The notes: generated by a model from the sequence alone, not told the origin. A stretch of 64,000 nucleotides of DNA from Dugong dugon (GCA_030035585.1 CM057462.1:67676734-67740733), one strand, 5' to 3'; positions 1 to 13,168 are shown, numbered from the stretch's first letter. A program made the numbers and translations.

Positions 1-811
1 AAATGGAAATGGCAATGGCAACTACCTCAACTTGCTCCCAACTCCACATATCTCCTTCCTATCAATCCACCCGCTCTGCCCTCTAAGACTTGCCCTTTCC
101 TTGGACTCTGGCTCCCATTCTCTCCTGCATTCTCAGACACTTGACCCAGGGAATCCTCTCCTCTCTTTTCCATCAAACTAAACCACAAATAAATAACCCC
201 TCTCTTGACCTATATCCTCCTCCAGCTACATCTTTGTTTTGTTTTGACTCCCCATTTTCTTTCTGGGAAAATTCCCAATTGTGTTTAGAGGCTGTCCTCT
301 CTTTCCTCTCCTCACGTAGTCACGTGACTTGGAATCCTGGTGCACCTTGGCTCAGAGAGCTCCTACTGTATGACCTTGGTAGTAATCCTGTCCACCTGGC
401 CTTAGGAGGCTTGGGAACTGAAATTGCTCTCCCTGCAGTGACCAATGATTACCATGTCCTTAAATCCAATTGATACTTTGGTCTCACTTTACTCAACTTC
501 CAAGCAGTATTCAACATGCTTGACCACACTTGCACCTTGTAATTGTGTCAAAATAAAAATATTTTAAATAAATAAGCAAATGAACACCAGACACTTGAAA
601 AGATCTAGGACAGACAGAAAAGAACTATTTCCTGGCTTTCCTTCTAGGTTTTTCCCACTCCCTCTTAATCTCTTCTGTTGGGCTCTCCTCTTCTCCATTA
701 AATGTTGAGTTTCCTTGGGACATTTCCTGAGTTTCTCTTCTCTTCCTTATCTATATTTCATTCCTACGTCATCTCCCTCATATGAAGAGCCCCAAAAATC
801 CAGGTGCTTGG
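1..811 (+). repeat. L2 LINE fragment (ORF region), first half
   Basis: Decayed CR1/L2-type reverse transcriptase coding sequence on the plus strand. The open stretch at 90-473 ends in TNDYHVLKSN, matching the L2 TNDLHVAKSN region. The element resumes at about 6360 after the LTR/L1 insertion. Confidence 0.6.
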
Positions 812-860
812 TGTAAGAGAGGCTTCTGCCCAAGGTGCAGGCCAAACTCCATCTTGTTTT

Positions 861-3800
861 TTTTTTTTTTATATTTTATTGTACTTCAGGTGAAGGCTTA
901 CAGAACAAATAGTTTCTCATGAAACAGTAGTACACATGTTGTTTTATGACATTGGTTAACAACCCCACAACATATTAAGCCTCTAAATTCTCAACCTTTT
1001 TTTTTTTTTTGATGAAAATACAGATAGCCAAAGATACACCATTCCAAAAATTTCTACATACACAGTTCAGTGACATTGACTACGCTCTTCCAACTGTGCT
1101 GTCATTCTCACTTAAGATGAAGGCTTACAGAACAAAATAGTTTCTCATTTAACAGTTACTACACATGTTGCCCTATGACAATGGTTAACAATCCCACAAC
1201 ACATCAAGAATATCCTTACTCTACCTTGTGTTCCCTATCACCAGGGGACTTCCTTGTCCCCTTCTGTCCTCTGGCCCTTGTCACTGGACTACTGTACCTC
1301 ATTAGTCTCATTTGGTTTTTTTTTTTTTTTTTTTAAACACCATTTCAAAACTTTTTACTTACACATTTAAGTGATATTGACTATGCTCTTCCAATTGTGC
1401 TGCCATTCTCGCCCAAGATGAAGGCTTACAGGACAAAACAGCCTCCCATTTAATAGTTACTACAAATGTTGCCCTATAACAGTGGTCAACAATCTCACAA
1501 CACATCGACAGTGTCCTTACTCAACTTGTGTTCCTTATCATCAGTTTCCTACTCCCCCTCTGCCTTCTGGCCTTTGTCACCGGACTCCTGTACCTCATTA
1601 GTCCCATTTAGTTTTACTGGGCTGTCCACTCCCAGGCTTAACATCGAACCTCGAAGGTAACTTCACCTCTGAGCTGAAAGGGTGTCTGGGGGCCACACTC
1701 TTGAGGTTTCTCCAGTATTCTTTAGGCCAGTAAATCTGGTCTTTTTTTTTTTTTTTTTTTTTTTTTGGGAGTTAAAATTATGCTCTACATCCTTCTCCAG
1801 CTCTGTCCAGAACCCTCTGTTGTGATCCTGGTCAGAGCAGTCAGTGGTGGTAGCCAGGCACCATCTAGCTGTACTGGACTCAGTCCGGTGGAGGCCTTGG
1901 TAGCTGTGGACAATTAGTCCTTTGGACTAATCTTTTCCTTGTATCCTGTTCTCTTCATTCTCCCTTGCTCCCGAAGGGATGAGACCAGTGTAATATCTTA
2001 GATGGCCACTCATAGGCTTTTAAGACCCCAGACACTACTCACCAAGGTAGAATGTAGAGCATTATCTTTATAAGTAGTGTCATGCCAGTTGAGCTAGATG
2101 TTCCCCGAGACCATGGTCCCCAGACCCCTCCGTCCAACAACTCAGTCCCTCGGGGGGTTTGGATGTGTCTATAGGGCCTCCATGACCTTTCCTTGTGCAG
2201 GTTGTGTTAGTTTCCCCTGTACTGTGTACTATCTCACCTCTCACCCGAGGTACCACTTATCTATTGCCTATTTAGTATTCCCCCCCCCCATCCCTGGTAA
2301 CCTACAAGGATTGTTACATTTTGCTTGTGAATTTTTTCATGGGTTTTTACAATAGAAGTCTCATACAATATTTGTCCTTTTGTGATTGACTTATTTCACT
2401 CAGCATAATGTCCTCCAGTTTCATCCATGTTATGAGATGCTTCACAGATTCATTGTTGTTCTTTCTCGTTGCATAGTACTCCATTGTGTGTATGTACCAT
2501 AGTTTGCGTATCCATTCATCTGTTGATGGACATCAAGGTTGTTTCCATCGTTTTGCTATTGTGAACAATGCTGCCATGAACATAGGTGTGCATATGTCTA
2601 TTCGAGTGATGACTCTTATTTCTCTAGGATATATTCCTAGGAGTGCAATTGCTGGATCGAATGGTATGTCTATTTCTAGCTTTCTGAGGAAACGCCGTAT
2701 CATTTTCCAAAATGGTTGTATCATTTTGCATTCCCACCAGCAGTGCATAATAGTTCCCATCTCCCCTCAGCCCCTCCAACATTTGTTATTTCCAGTATTT
2801 TTGATTCGTGCCAGTAATGCCGGGGTGAGATGGTATCTCATTGTGGTTTTAATTTGCATTTCTCTAACGGCTAGTGAACGCGAGCATTTCCTCATGTGTC
2901 TGTTGGCCATTTGAATGTCTTCCTTGGTGACGTGTCTGTTCATTTCCTTTGCCCATTTTTTGATAGGATTGGTTGTCTTTTTGTTGTAGAGGTGTTGGAT
3001 TTTCTTGTAGATTATGGAGATTAGACCTTTGTCTGACTTGTACTGTCCAAAAATTTTTTCCCAGTCTGTAGGTTCTCTTTTGACTCTTTTGGTGAAGTCT
3101 TTTGAAGAGCATAGATGTTTGATTTTTAGAAGATCCCAGTTATCTAGTTTATCTGTTGGGTTTTTTGTGTTGATGTTTATGGTTTGTATCCTGTTAATGC
3201 CATGTATTAAGGCCTGAAGTGTTGGTCCTATGTTTTCTTCTATGAATTTTATAGTTTGAGGCTTTATATTCAGGTCTTTGATCCATTTTGAAGTAGTTTT
3301 TGTATATGGTGTGAGGTATGGGTCCTGTTTCATTTTTCTACAAATGGATATCCAGTTTTGCCAGCACCATTTGTTAAAAAGACTGTCTTTTCCCCATTTG
3401 ATGGACTTTGGGCCCTTGTCGAGAATCAGGTGACTGTAGGTGGATGGGTTTACATCTGGGTTCTCAATTCTGTTCCATTGGTCAATGTCTCTGTTGTTGT
3501 ACCAGTACCAGGCTGTTTTGAGTACTGTAGCTGTATAGTAGGTTCTCAAGTCAGGTAGTGTGAGTCCTCCAACTTTATTCTTCTTCTTCAGTAGTGCTTT
3601 ACTTATTCGGGGTTTCTTCTCTTTCTATATAAAGTTAATATTTAGTTTTTCCATCTCTTTGAAGAATGTTGTTGGTATTTGTATCGGGATTGCATTGTAT
3701 TTGTAAATTGCTTTAGGTAGAATTGCCATTTTCACAATGTTGAGTCTGCCTATCCATGAGCATGGTATGTTTTTCCATTTATGTAGATCCCTTTGGGTTT

Positions 3801-5431
3801 CATGCAGCAGTGTTTTGTAGTTTTCTTTGTATAGGTCTTTTACATTCCTGGTCAGATTTATTCCTAAGTATTTTATCTTTTTAGGGGCTATTAAAAATGG
3901 TATTGATTTCCTGATCTCCTTTTCATCGTTCTCTTTACTGGTGTATAGGAATCCAACTGATTTTTGAATGTTTATCTTGTATCCTGCTACTCTGCTGAAT
4001 CTTTCTATTAGTTCCAGTAGATTTCTCGTGGAGTCTTTAGGGTTTTCTATGTATAGTATCATATCATCTGCAAACAGGGAGAGTTTAACTTCTTCATTAC
4101 TAATTTGGATGCCCTTTATTTCTTTCTCTTGCCTTATTGCTCTAGCTAGAACTTCCAGCACAATGTTAAATAGGAGTGGTGATAAAGGGCATCCTTGTCT
4201 TGTTCCTGTTTTCAAGGGGAATGTTTTCAGCCTCTCTCCATTAAGAATGATGTTGGCTGTTGGTTTTGCATAGATGCCCTTTATTATGTTGAGAAATTTC
4301 CCTTCTATACCTATTTTATTGAGAGCTTTTATCAGGAATGGGTGTTGGACTATGTCAAATGCCTTTTCTGTGTCAATTGAGATGATCATGTGATTTTTTT
4401 CTTTCCTTTTATTTACGTGGTGGATTACGTTGATGGATTTTCTAATGTTGAACCATCCTTGCATACCTGGTATGAATCCTACTTGGTCGTGGTGTATTAT
4501 TTTTTTGATATGATACTGAATTCTATTGGCTAGAATTTTGTTCAGAATTTTTGCATCTATATTCATGAGAGATATTGGTCTGTAATTTTCTTTTTTTGTG
4601 ATGTCTTTGCCTGGTTTTGGTATCAGCATTATGCTGGCTTCATAGAATGAATTTGGAAGTGTTGCTTCCTCTTCTATGCTCTGAAATAGCTTGAGTAGAA
4701 CTGGTACGAGCTCTTCTGTAAATGTTTTGTAGAATTCTCCAGTGAAGCCATCTGGGCCAGGGCTTTTTTTGGTTAGGAGTTTTTTTTTTAATTACCTTTT
4801 CAATCTCTTCTCCTGTTATGGGTCTGTTCAGATTTTCAATATCACTTTGTTGTAGTTTGGGTAGGCCATATGTTTCTAGAAATTTATCCATTTCCTCTAG
4901 GTTTTCAAATTTGTTGGAATATAGTTTTTCATAATATTCTGTTATAATCCTTTTTATTTTGGTTGGGTCTGTTGTAATGTCCCCCATTTCATTTCTTATT
5001 TGGGTTATTTGTGCCCTCTGCTGTTTTTCTTTTGTCAGTCTGGCCAGTGGTTTGTCGATTTTGTTGATTGTTTCAAAGAACCAACTTTTGGTTTTGCTGA
5101 TTCTTTCTATTGTTTTTCTGTTCTCTATTTCATTTATTTCTGCTCTGATCTTTACTATTTCTTTCTTCCGGTGGTTGTAGGCTTTTTTTGTTGTTCTCTT
5201 TCTATTTGTTTGAGTTCTGTAGTTAATGTTTTGATTTTGTCCCTTTCTTCTTTTTTGATATGTGCATTTATTGCTATAAATTGTCCTCTGAGGACTGCCT
5301 TTGCTGTGTCCCAAAGGTTTTGGTATGATGTGTTTTCATTTTCATTTGATTCTAGGAATTTTTTAATTCCATCTCTGATTTCTTCTATTACCCATTGATG
5401 TGTAAGCAGATTATTATTCAGTTTCCATGTG
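861..5431 (-). mobile_element. 5'-truncated afrotherian L1 with a triple 3' UTR
   Basis: Flanked by a perfect 13-bp duplication, TCCATCTTGTTTT, at 848-860 and 5432-5444. It is antisense: poly(A) at 861-870, 3' UTR to about 2350, then ORF2. The 3' UTR contains one partial and two full units of a roughly 310-bp tandem repeat separated by A-rich tracts (about 871-997, 1012-1320, 1336-1640). It lacks ORF1 and the endonuclease domain. Confidence 0.88.
2533..5431 (-). pseudogene. L1 ORF2 remnant (reverse transcriptase and C-terminal part)
   Basis: Open pieces at 5431-5155, 5314-4640, 4629-3625, 3549-2767 and 2760-2533 are parts of one ORF2. It begins after the endonuclease. The RT active site FADD is at 4074-4063 and RQGCPLSP lies just before it. 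A frameshift near 5160-5200, another at the A-run near 4780, and a stop near 3620 break it. The damage is light, so the insertion is fairly young. Confidence 0.85.
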
Positions 5432-6359
5432 TCCATCTTGTTTTAAAAACTCTATTTTAGGCTGCTTTACTTTTGCTTATCATTAATTTTGAAAAAAGCA
5501 GCTCATAGCCATTGTTTTTGGATATGTTTGTAAAGGCACTTGAAAAGTGGTATAGTTTAAACTAGATAAAAGAAGGTAATTGTTTTCTCAGCAGGCTGTA
5601 ACAGCAAAGATTGCAGTAATGATTGTTTAGGTAATTTTCCAGGAAAGGGTCTTGCAAATATTTGCAAAGGTGAAGAGACCATATTAGAAAATAGATTGTA
5701 AATCCCTTACTCAAAGGTCAGTTAGTTATGGCTGTGTGAGGGTACTCTAAAATTGAGATGCTTGGCATGATTATAAATGACTGTCCTAGGTCTAAATCTA
5801 AGCGATATTATTGAATTAAACTTGTTGAAAGTCCTCCTTTCTGCCTTCCTAAAGAATAAGGCCTGTGATTTAGAGCTGCAATTTCATGTGAAAATTTGAC
5901 CAACCTCGGCAAAAAACAGAGGGGACAAGAATGTGGTTTGTGAAGAAATGTTTGTCAGCAGATGTCTGTCAAAATGATCTCAGAAGAATGCCTGCACAGC
6001 AGGCCTCAGGAAGAATGTATACATAGCTTACTAAGTTGGCTTCAAGAAATGTATGTTAGAAAATAAATTAGCTAACTTCATAAAATTTCAACTTGCTATT
6101 GTCTTGTAACCGTGGGTAATCCCAAAGCCCCCATGATTCTAGTCACGTACTCTTTTCCCTACTTTTCTGTGTAAAAAACTCACTTATCCCTCAGAATATC
6201 GGAGCACCCTGGTGAGTCCTCACTAGGTGCTGCCTGATTCAAATCACTTTATTCCTTCAATAAACTCTTTGTTTTCATTTTAACAGAGACTCCGGTCGTG
6301 CTCTTTGACACTCATTACCATGGTATTGATTACCATCTACAGGACGCTATCAAATTTAT

Positions 6360-6640
6360 CTCTTGAACCAGGTTTCTTTCTTTAATGTCAGATTGCATAC
6401 CCAATTGCCTACTTCTCATATCTCCTCAGATGTCTCATAAATATCTCAAACTCACCATGCCCCAAACTGAATTCATGTTCTTACCTCTCCCCCACAAACC
6501 TGCTCCTCTTGCAGGCTCAACACAAACCACTTGCACAAACCAGGAGAGCAAAACAAAACAAAAAAACTCAGGCAGTCATTTTTGGTCACTATTTTCTCAA
6601 TCCCTACATCCATTTTTTTCTTGTGGTGAAACTTGACTTT
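6360..6640 (+). repeat. L2 LINE fragment, second half
   Basis: Continues the element of 1-811: the segment about isoleucine-rich CLLLISPQMSHKYLKLTMPQ matches the L2 region that follows the RT core. Strand is plus. Confidence 0.55.
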
Positions 6641-8164
6641 CAAATTATCAATGGTCTCTTTTCACTGAAAATTTTTTTTTGTATGTGGGATGGATTGTTC
6701 ATTAAGATCTTCTGGGAGATCAACAATCCTCATAAAGTTCACAAGCACGGGACAACATTTATAATATGTAATCCTGGTTTTATATCATGAGCTCAATATC
6801 TAGTTCATCTTATTTTAAATCCTGCTACTGTTTAAGTATCTATTAGCTAATGAAACTATGTATTTGTATATGCATATATAGTTGATTCTCTGTATTCACA
6901 TACAGTTGATTCTCTTATTTGCAACGGTTATGTTCTATAAAATTGCCACAAATATTGAATTAGGGGATACTGAACCATTGCTCTGGGAGAAATATAAGGC
7001 CAGGTTCCTGTGAGCTTCTGTTCAGAACATTTTCATCAACCAATCAATACATAACCTTGTTTTATGTGTATTTCTGTTTAAAGATACCTTTTTAAAGTAT
7101 ACATTGTTGAGTCATTAACATTGAACTCACAGCCAATAGCACTATAACACATGCCTGAATGACCTTTATCTAACATATGTATTTTCTCCTTAAGGCACAT
7201 CATAGCCTTTTTGCACTAAGGAACACCTAGACAGCAATTCAGCACTATATTTGGAGGCCATTTTAAACAGTGAAATCAACAACAAAAAGCATAACAATGC
7301 TAAAAACTTGGCACTAAATAGATCACAAAAAGGAAACTATGAGAGCTGAAGCAAGAAGGCAGAGAATCACCTTGTTCAACCTTAGCTGGGAACACGTGCA
7401 TCAAGCAACTCAAATTTTTTGCTGCTCTGCACATTGTTGGGGAAGCGTAACTAAAAACAAAATCTTGTGCCAACTGAAACAAACTGTTCACAAAAGTAGA
7501 AGAGAAAGAAAACAGTTTTATTATTGAATAAGCATTAAAACAGAATGTGATGTACATCACAGGCAATCTACTGAATACAGTGCAGACAGAAAGGAATTTT
7601 ATCCCTTATGTAGCCAAGCAGATACGATCCATTTCATACATGTTCCCAAGATAAATAAATGATAACCAACCTCAGGTAAGAGGATTTGACAGCACCATTT
7701 GTCATACCTAGTTCATCTTAAATTCACCTGGTAATTGGGATAGCCACCTTTGTTTGCTAATTACCTTTGCCCAAAGAAAAACATAAAGTTCTCATATTTT
7801 TATGACCAGAGGTATGTCTGCAACTTGGAATCAAGTTCCAGGTGAAGTTAAGCTCCTATCCTCCTAGGAAACTGGGAGATAGGGGTACTATCTCCTTAAT
7901 TGATTATATGTCAAAAAGATGACTTCCAGGTCCTTGAGGAAACATTCCTTGGTTGTAAAACTTGCAAAAACTTACTTAGTCTTTAAAAAGATTTACATTA
8001 ATTTCAAAGAGGCAGAGAAATAACTTACAATTACATGTTTTCTAAAGTAAATGCTCTAAGAAAAGGGAAGAGGAATGTCTCCCTTTTTCAAAAGGTAGAA
8101 TTAAGCCTCTCTTTTTCTTTTTTCTATTTTACTTCTAATTTATTTTAGCCCTTACAGCATGTCC
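6641..8164. other. No gene seen; probably decayed transposon sequence
   Basis: AT-rich with only short, unconvincing ORFs. A duplicated GTTGATTCTCT phrase near 6890 and 6906 starts a block that reads like an old interspersed repeat I cannot name. Confidence 0.35.
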
Positions 8165-8667
8165 ACAAAAGACCATGAAAAAGATGTCACCTTAAAGACT
8201 AAGGTGTGCCTGACCCAAGTCATGGTGTTTTCAATCGTTTCATATGCATGTGAAAACTGGACAATGAATAAGGGAGACCGAAGAAGAATTGATGCTTTTG
8301 AATTATGGTGTCAGTAAAGAATATTGAATATACCACGGACTGCCAAAATGATGGACAAATCCATCCTGGAAGAAGTACAGCCAGAATGCTCCTTAGAAGC
8401 AAGGATAGAGAGATTACATCTCATATACTTTGGACATGTTATCAGGAGAGATCAGTTCCTGGAGAAGGACATCATGTTTGGTAAAGTAGGGGGTCAGCAA
8501 AAAAGAGGAAGACCCTCAATGAAATGGACTGACACAGTAGCTGCAACAATGGGCTCAAGCATAATAAGCGTTGTGAGGATGGTGCAGGACTGGGCAGTGT
8601 TTCATTCTGTTGTACATAGGGTTGCTATGAGTCAGAACTGACTTGACAGCACCTAATAACAACAACG
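8165..8667 (+). mobile_element. RTE LINE, 3' end fragment
   Basis: The end of the RTE ORF ([11 protein letters not shown]-like in the frame 8324-8641, [17 protein letters not shown]) followed by the tail ATGAGTCAGAACTGACTTGA and ACAAC repeats. Sense orientation, 5'-truncated. Confidence 0.8.
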
Positions 8668-8716
8668 TTGATTTTGGGGTTACAGATAAATTTATCAAGT
8701 AGGTGAATTTGCAAAT

Positions 8717-8791
8717 AAGTATCTCTGTTAAACATGGTTTTATTTAACACCAAAGGGTATAATAAGCAGGTTGAAAAGTACTAGCAGTTCT
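8717..8791 (+). repeat. Inverted repeat, left arm
   Basis: 75 bases whose reverse complement recurs at 10405-10478 with about 8 differences including one gap. The core GGTTTTATTTAACACCAAAG is identical. See the right arm. Confidence 0.85.
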
Positions 8792-8921
8792 TTACTGTAT
8801 ATTAAGTAAAATATTTATCTACATCAGGTTCCATCAATCTTGATGAATATAAGAAAAGACATAGTTTTTCTGTCAAGTTAAATGATGTCACAGTTCTATC
8901 ATTCAAATAGTGCGTCACCAT

Positions 8922-9733
8922 ACACAATACTGGGGAAGCCCGTACAGCTTGTACAAGGAAAGGTCATGGAAGCTCCATAGACACATCCAAACTCCCTGAG
9001 GGACTGAAATGCCGGGCAGAGGGCTGAGGGGACCATGGTCTCGGGGAACATCTAGCTCAAATGGCATAAGACAGTTATAAAGAAAATGTTCTATATTCTA
9101 CCTTGGTGAGTAGCTTCTTGGGTCTTAAAAGCCTGTGAGCAGCCATCTTAGATACTCCATTGGTCTCACCCCTTTGGGAGCAAGGGAGAGTGAAGAAAAC
9201 AAGATACAAGGGAAGGATTAGTCCAACGGACTAATGGACCACAACTACCACAGCCTCCACCAGACTGAGTCCAGTACAACTAGATAGTCTCCAGCTACCA
9301 CCACTGACTGCTCTGACAGGGCAACAGAGGGCCCTGGACAGAGCTGGAGAAAAATGTAGAACAAAATTCTAACACACAAAAGAAGACCAGACTTACTGGC
9401 CTGACACAGACTGAAGAAACCCCCAGAGTATGGCCCCCTGATACGCTTTTAGCTCAGTAATGAAGTCATTCCCGTGGTTCACCCTTCAGCCAGAGATTAG
9501 ACAGTGCCATAAAACAAAATGAGACTAATGGGTACAAGAGTCCAGGGACAAGAACCAGAAGGCGGGGGGACAGGAAAGCCGGTAATAGGGAACCCAAGTT
9601 TGAGAAGGTACAGTCTTGACATGTCATGGGGTTGTTAACCATTGTCATAAAACAATATGTGTACTAACTGTTTAATAAGAAACTATTTGTTCTGTAAATC
9701 TTCATCTAAAGTACAATAAAAAGAAAAAAAAAA
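8922..9733 (+). mobile_element. 5'-truncated afrotherian L1 3' UTR
   Basis: Flanked by an 18-bp duplication CAAATAGTGNGTCACCAT at 8904-8921 and 9734-9751 (17/18). Sense orientation, ending AATAAAAAG then poly(A). It contains only one copy of the 3' UTR unit that is multiplied in the L1s at 861 and 38420. Confidence 0.88.
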
Positions 9734-10037
9734 CAAATAGTGGGTCACCATCTTTTTTGTAATATTTACTTTTACAATGTTTATGTTGTTATAGCCTATT
9801 AAGCTTGAGAGATGTCACACTTCTCAGAGCCACTGTGAACACAGAGACACCTCATTTGTATTATGTCTATCTGCAGTGGGACATAGTGAGGCCTACTGGT
9901 GGTAAAGCAGTTTAGTTTTAATCTTGGTCATCTGAGGACCTATGGCACAGCATAGATACACAGTTTTCAATAAAGTGTTATATAATAAGGATGCAGAGCA
10001 ACTACTCAAAGTTATTTTTTGTTAAATAAAAGTTCAT

Positions 10038-10220
10038 GTTGTTGTTGTTTGCCATCACGTTGATTTTGACTCATAGAGATCCCATGTGACATAGTAAAAC
10101 TGTCCCATACTGTTTTCTACAATGTAATCTTTACAGGAGCAGATTGTTAGGACTTTCTCCCACGAGCCGTTGGGTGGGTTCAAACCACCAACTTTAACCT
10201 TTGCACCACCAGGGCTCCTT
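10038..10220 (-). mobile_element. AfroSINE
   Basis: Antisense copy: RTE-like tail at the left, tRNA-like GAGCCCTGGTGGTGCA at the right end. Flanked by AAAGTTYAT at 10029-10037 and 10221-10229. Confidence 0.85.
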
Positions 10221-10404
10221 AAAGTTTATAGACAACATAAATGTACCAGTACATATGTGCTTGGTGGTAGATAAGATTTAGCCAGGCCTTTCAGGGATGA
10301 TCCCTCAACTCCACCCCTGAAAATTCTATTGAAGATGCTTAGGAAAGATGTGATTACCTGATGGAAAGATAAAGGACACTCTTATAAAAGACATAAAAAT
10401 CACC

Positions 10405-10478
10405 AGAACTGCTGGTTCTTTTCAACCTGCTTATTATACCTTTGGTGTTAAATAAAACCACATTTCACAGAGATCTTT
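10405..10478 (-). repeat. Inverted repeat, right arm
   Basis: Reverse complement of 8717-8791 at about 89 percent by eye. The arms enclose 1.6 kb, of which about 1.0 kb is later L1 and AfroSINE insertions, leaving a core of roughly 0.6 kb. Homology stops abruptly at both ends of the arms. Confidence 0.85.
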
Positions 10479-10541
10479 AGGATTGAGATTATGTCCTGCA
10501 TCAATATATATTAAAATGAGATATATTTTAATTGAAGAGTC

Positions 10542-10588
10542 AAAAGAAAAAAGAGAGAAAGAAAAGAAAAGAAAAAGAAAGAAATGAA
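10542..10588 (+). repeat. GAAA-rich purine tract
   Basis: Imperfect GAAAA/GAAA repeat on the plus strand, nearly all purine, just before an L1 fragment. Confidence 0.8.
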
Positions 10589-10596
10589 GTCAAAAT

Positions 10597-12733
10597 AAAA
10601 ATACTTTCAGACCACTGCAAGAAACCAAAAGAGACCTACATAAATGGAAAAACACACCATGCTCATGGATAGGAAGACTCAACGTTGTAAAAATGTCAAT
10701 CCTACCCAAAGTGATCTACAGATATAATGCAGTCTCGATCCAAATACCAACAGCATTCTTTAATGAGATGGAAAAACTAATCATTAACTTTACATGGCAA
10801 GAAAAGAAGCCCTGGATAAGTAAAGCACTTCTGAATAAGAAAACAAAGTAGGAGGCCTCACACTACCTGATCTCAGAACCTACTATACAACCATGGTAGT
10901 CAAAACAGCCTGTTACTGGTATGACAGGCACACAGACCAATGGAACAAAATTGAGAACTCAGATATAAATCCACCCACCTACCGCCAGCTGATCTTTGAC
11001 AAAGGCCAAAAGTCCATTAAATGGGGAAAAGACAGTCTCTTTAACAAACGGTGTTGGCAAAACTGGATGTCCATCCGTAAAAAAAATGAAACAGGACCCA
11101 TACCTCACACTATACACAAAAACTAATTCAAAATGGATCAAAGGCCTAAACATAAAACCTAAAACTATAAAGATTATGGAAGAAAAAATAGAAAATATTC
11201 TAGGGGACTTAACACATGGCATAAATAGGATACAAACTATAACTAACAATATACAAACACCAGAAGATAAACTAGATAACTGGGATCTCCTAAAAATTAA
11301 ACACTTATGCTCATCAAAAACTTCACCAAAAGAGTAAAAAGAGAACCTACAGACTGGGGAAAAAAATTTGGCTATGACACATCCAACAAGGGTCTAATCT
11401 CTAAAATCTATAAATACTGCAACACTGTAACAATAAAAAGACAAACAATCCCATTAAAAAATAGGCAAAGGATATGAACAGACACTTCACCAAAGAAGAC
11501 ATTTAGGCAGGTAACAGACACATGAGGAAATGCTCACAATCATCAGCCATTAAAAACAAACAAACAAACCCGTTGCCGTCGAGTCAATTCCGACTCATAG
11601 CGACCCTATAGGACAGAGTAGAACTGCCCCATAGGGTTTCCAGGAGGGGCTGGTGGATTTGAACTGCCAACCTTTGGGTTAGCAGCCATAACTCTTAACC
11701 ACTGCACCACCAGGGCTCCACATTAGCCATTAGAGAAATGAAAAATAAAATGACAATGAGATACCATCTCACCCCAACTAGTGAAAAAAAGAAAATAACA
11801 AATGTTAGAGAGGTTGCTGGGAGATTGGAACTCTTACACACTGCTGGTGGGAATGTAAAATGGTACAACCACTATGGAAAACAATATGGCACTTCCTTAA
11901 AAATCTACAAACAGAAATACCATATGATCCAGCAGTTCCACTCCTAGGAATATATCCTAGAGAAGTAAGAGTTGTCACACGAACAGACATATGCATATTC
12001 ATGTTCATTGCAGCATTATTCACAATAGTAAAAAGAAGCAACCTAAGTGCCAATCAACAAATGGATAAACAACTTATGGTACATACATACGATGAAATAC
12101 TACTCAGTGATAAAGAACAGTGATGATTCTGCAAAATATCTCACATGTATGAATCTGGAGGGCATTACGCTGAGTGAAATAAGTCAGTCACAAAAGGGCA
12201 CATACTGTATGAGACCACTATTATAAGAAAAGGTTTACACAGAGAAAGAAACAATCTTTGATTGTTATGAGGAAGGGAAGGGGTTGGGAAGAGAAATCAC
12301 CGACTATATAGTAGACAGTGGTAACTTTGGTTAAGGGAAAGACAGTACACATTATAGGGGAAGTCAGCACAACATGACCAAGGCAAAGTCACAGAAATTT
12401 CATAGACACATCCGAACACCCTGAGGGACTGAGTTACTGGGATGAGGGCTGGGGACCATGGTCTCGGGGGACATCTAGGTCAACTGGCATAACATAGTTT
12501 ATAAAGAAAATGTTTTACATCCTACTTTGGTGAGTAGCATCTGTGGTCTTAACAGCTTGCAAGCAGTCATCTAAGATACATCTACTGGTCCCATCCCATC
12601 TGGAACAAAGGGAATCATCATTCTCAAAGACACATGGGAAATGTTAATCCAAAGGACTAATGGACCACAAGTACCACAGCTGCCATCAGCCTGAGCCCAG
12701 AACAACTAGATTGTGCCTGGCTACCACCACAGT
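10597..12733 (+). mobile_element. L1 fragment, ORF2 C-terminal part and 3' UTR
   Basis: Sense L1. ORF2 pieces lie at 10893-11126, 10996-11337, 11738-11947 and 11860-12123 (for example NGVGKTGCPSV and YHLTPTS), broken by frameshifts and an AfroSINE. The 3' UTR is cut off near 12733 without a poly(A). Confidence 0.82.
11553..11720 (-). mobile_element. AfroSINE inside L1 ORF2
   Basis: Antisense copy with a 12-bp duplication CATYAGCCATTA at 11541-11552 and 11721-11732. The L1 coding sequence resumes directly after it, so the SINE is younger. Confidence 0.88.
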
Positions 12734-13168
12734 AGAGATGCAGTTGCCCCTCATTGGCAGAATTTAATCCAGAATCTTAAAAAGAAAGGAATCCTAGGAA
12801 CTGCAGTTTCAAGCTTCCCCTTCAAAGCAGAGATAAACACTGAAGGGAATTATAATGATGCCTAGTCAATAACTGGCAATCCAGAATACCATGCAAATAC
12901 CAACCCAAAGGAAATGGGTATAGCTATACTAATATAGACCAAGTTAGACTCTAAGGGTCAAAAGTATTACTAGAGATAAAGATAATCACTTCATAATATA
13001 AAAATAAATATTCCACTCACTAGGAAAATATAATATTTAAATTTGTACATGTCTAATAATATGGACTCAAAATATATAAAGTAAAAATTAACAAAACCAC
13101 AAAGAAAAATAGATAACTCCACAATTATATTTGGAGGTTCTTCATACCTTTCTCAGAAATAGACTGAA

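Larger units (their letters stand above)
812..6352 (+). repeat. LTR inserted in L2 and itself split by an L1
   Basis: TGTAAGAGAGGC near 812 and AATAAA (6259-6264) followed by a U5-like CTCTTTG segment look like LTR ends. The LTR halves are about 812-860 and 5432-6352. No clear flanking duplication was found, so both limits are approximate. Confidence 0.45.

Noticed and set aside
90-473. 127-codon ORF at the left edge
   Set aside because: Its end matches the L2 reverse transcriptase region; it is a decayed LINE, not a gene.
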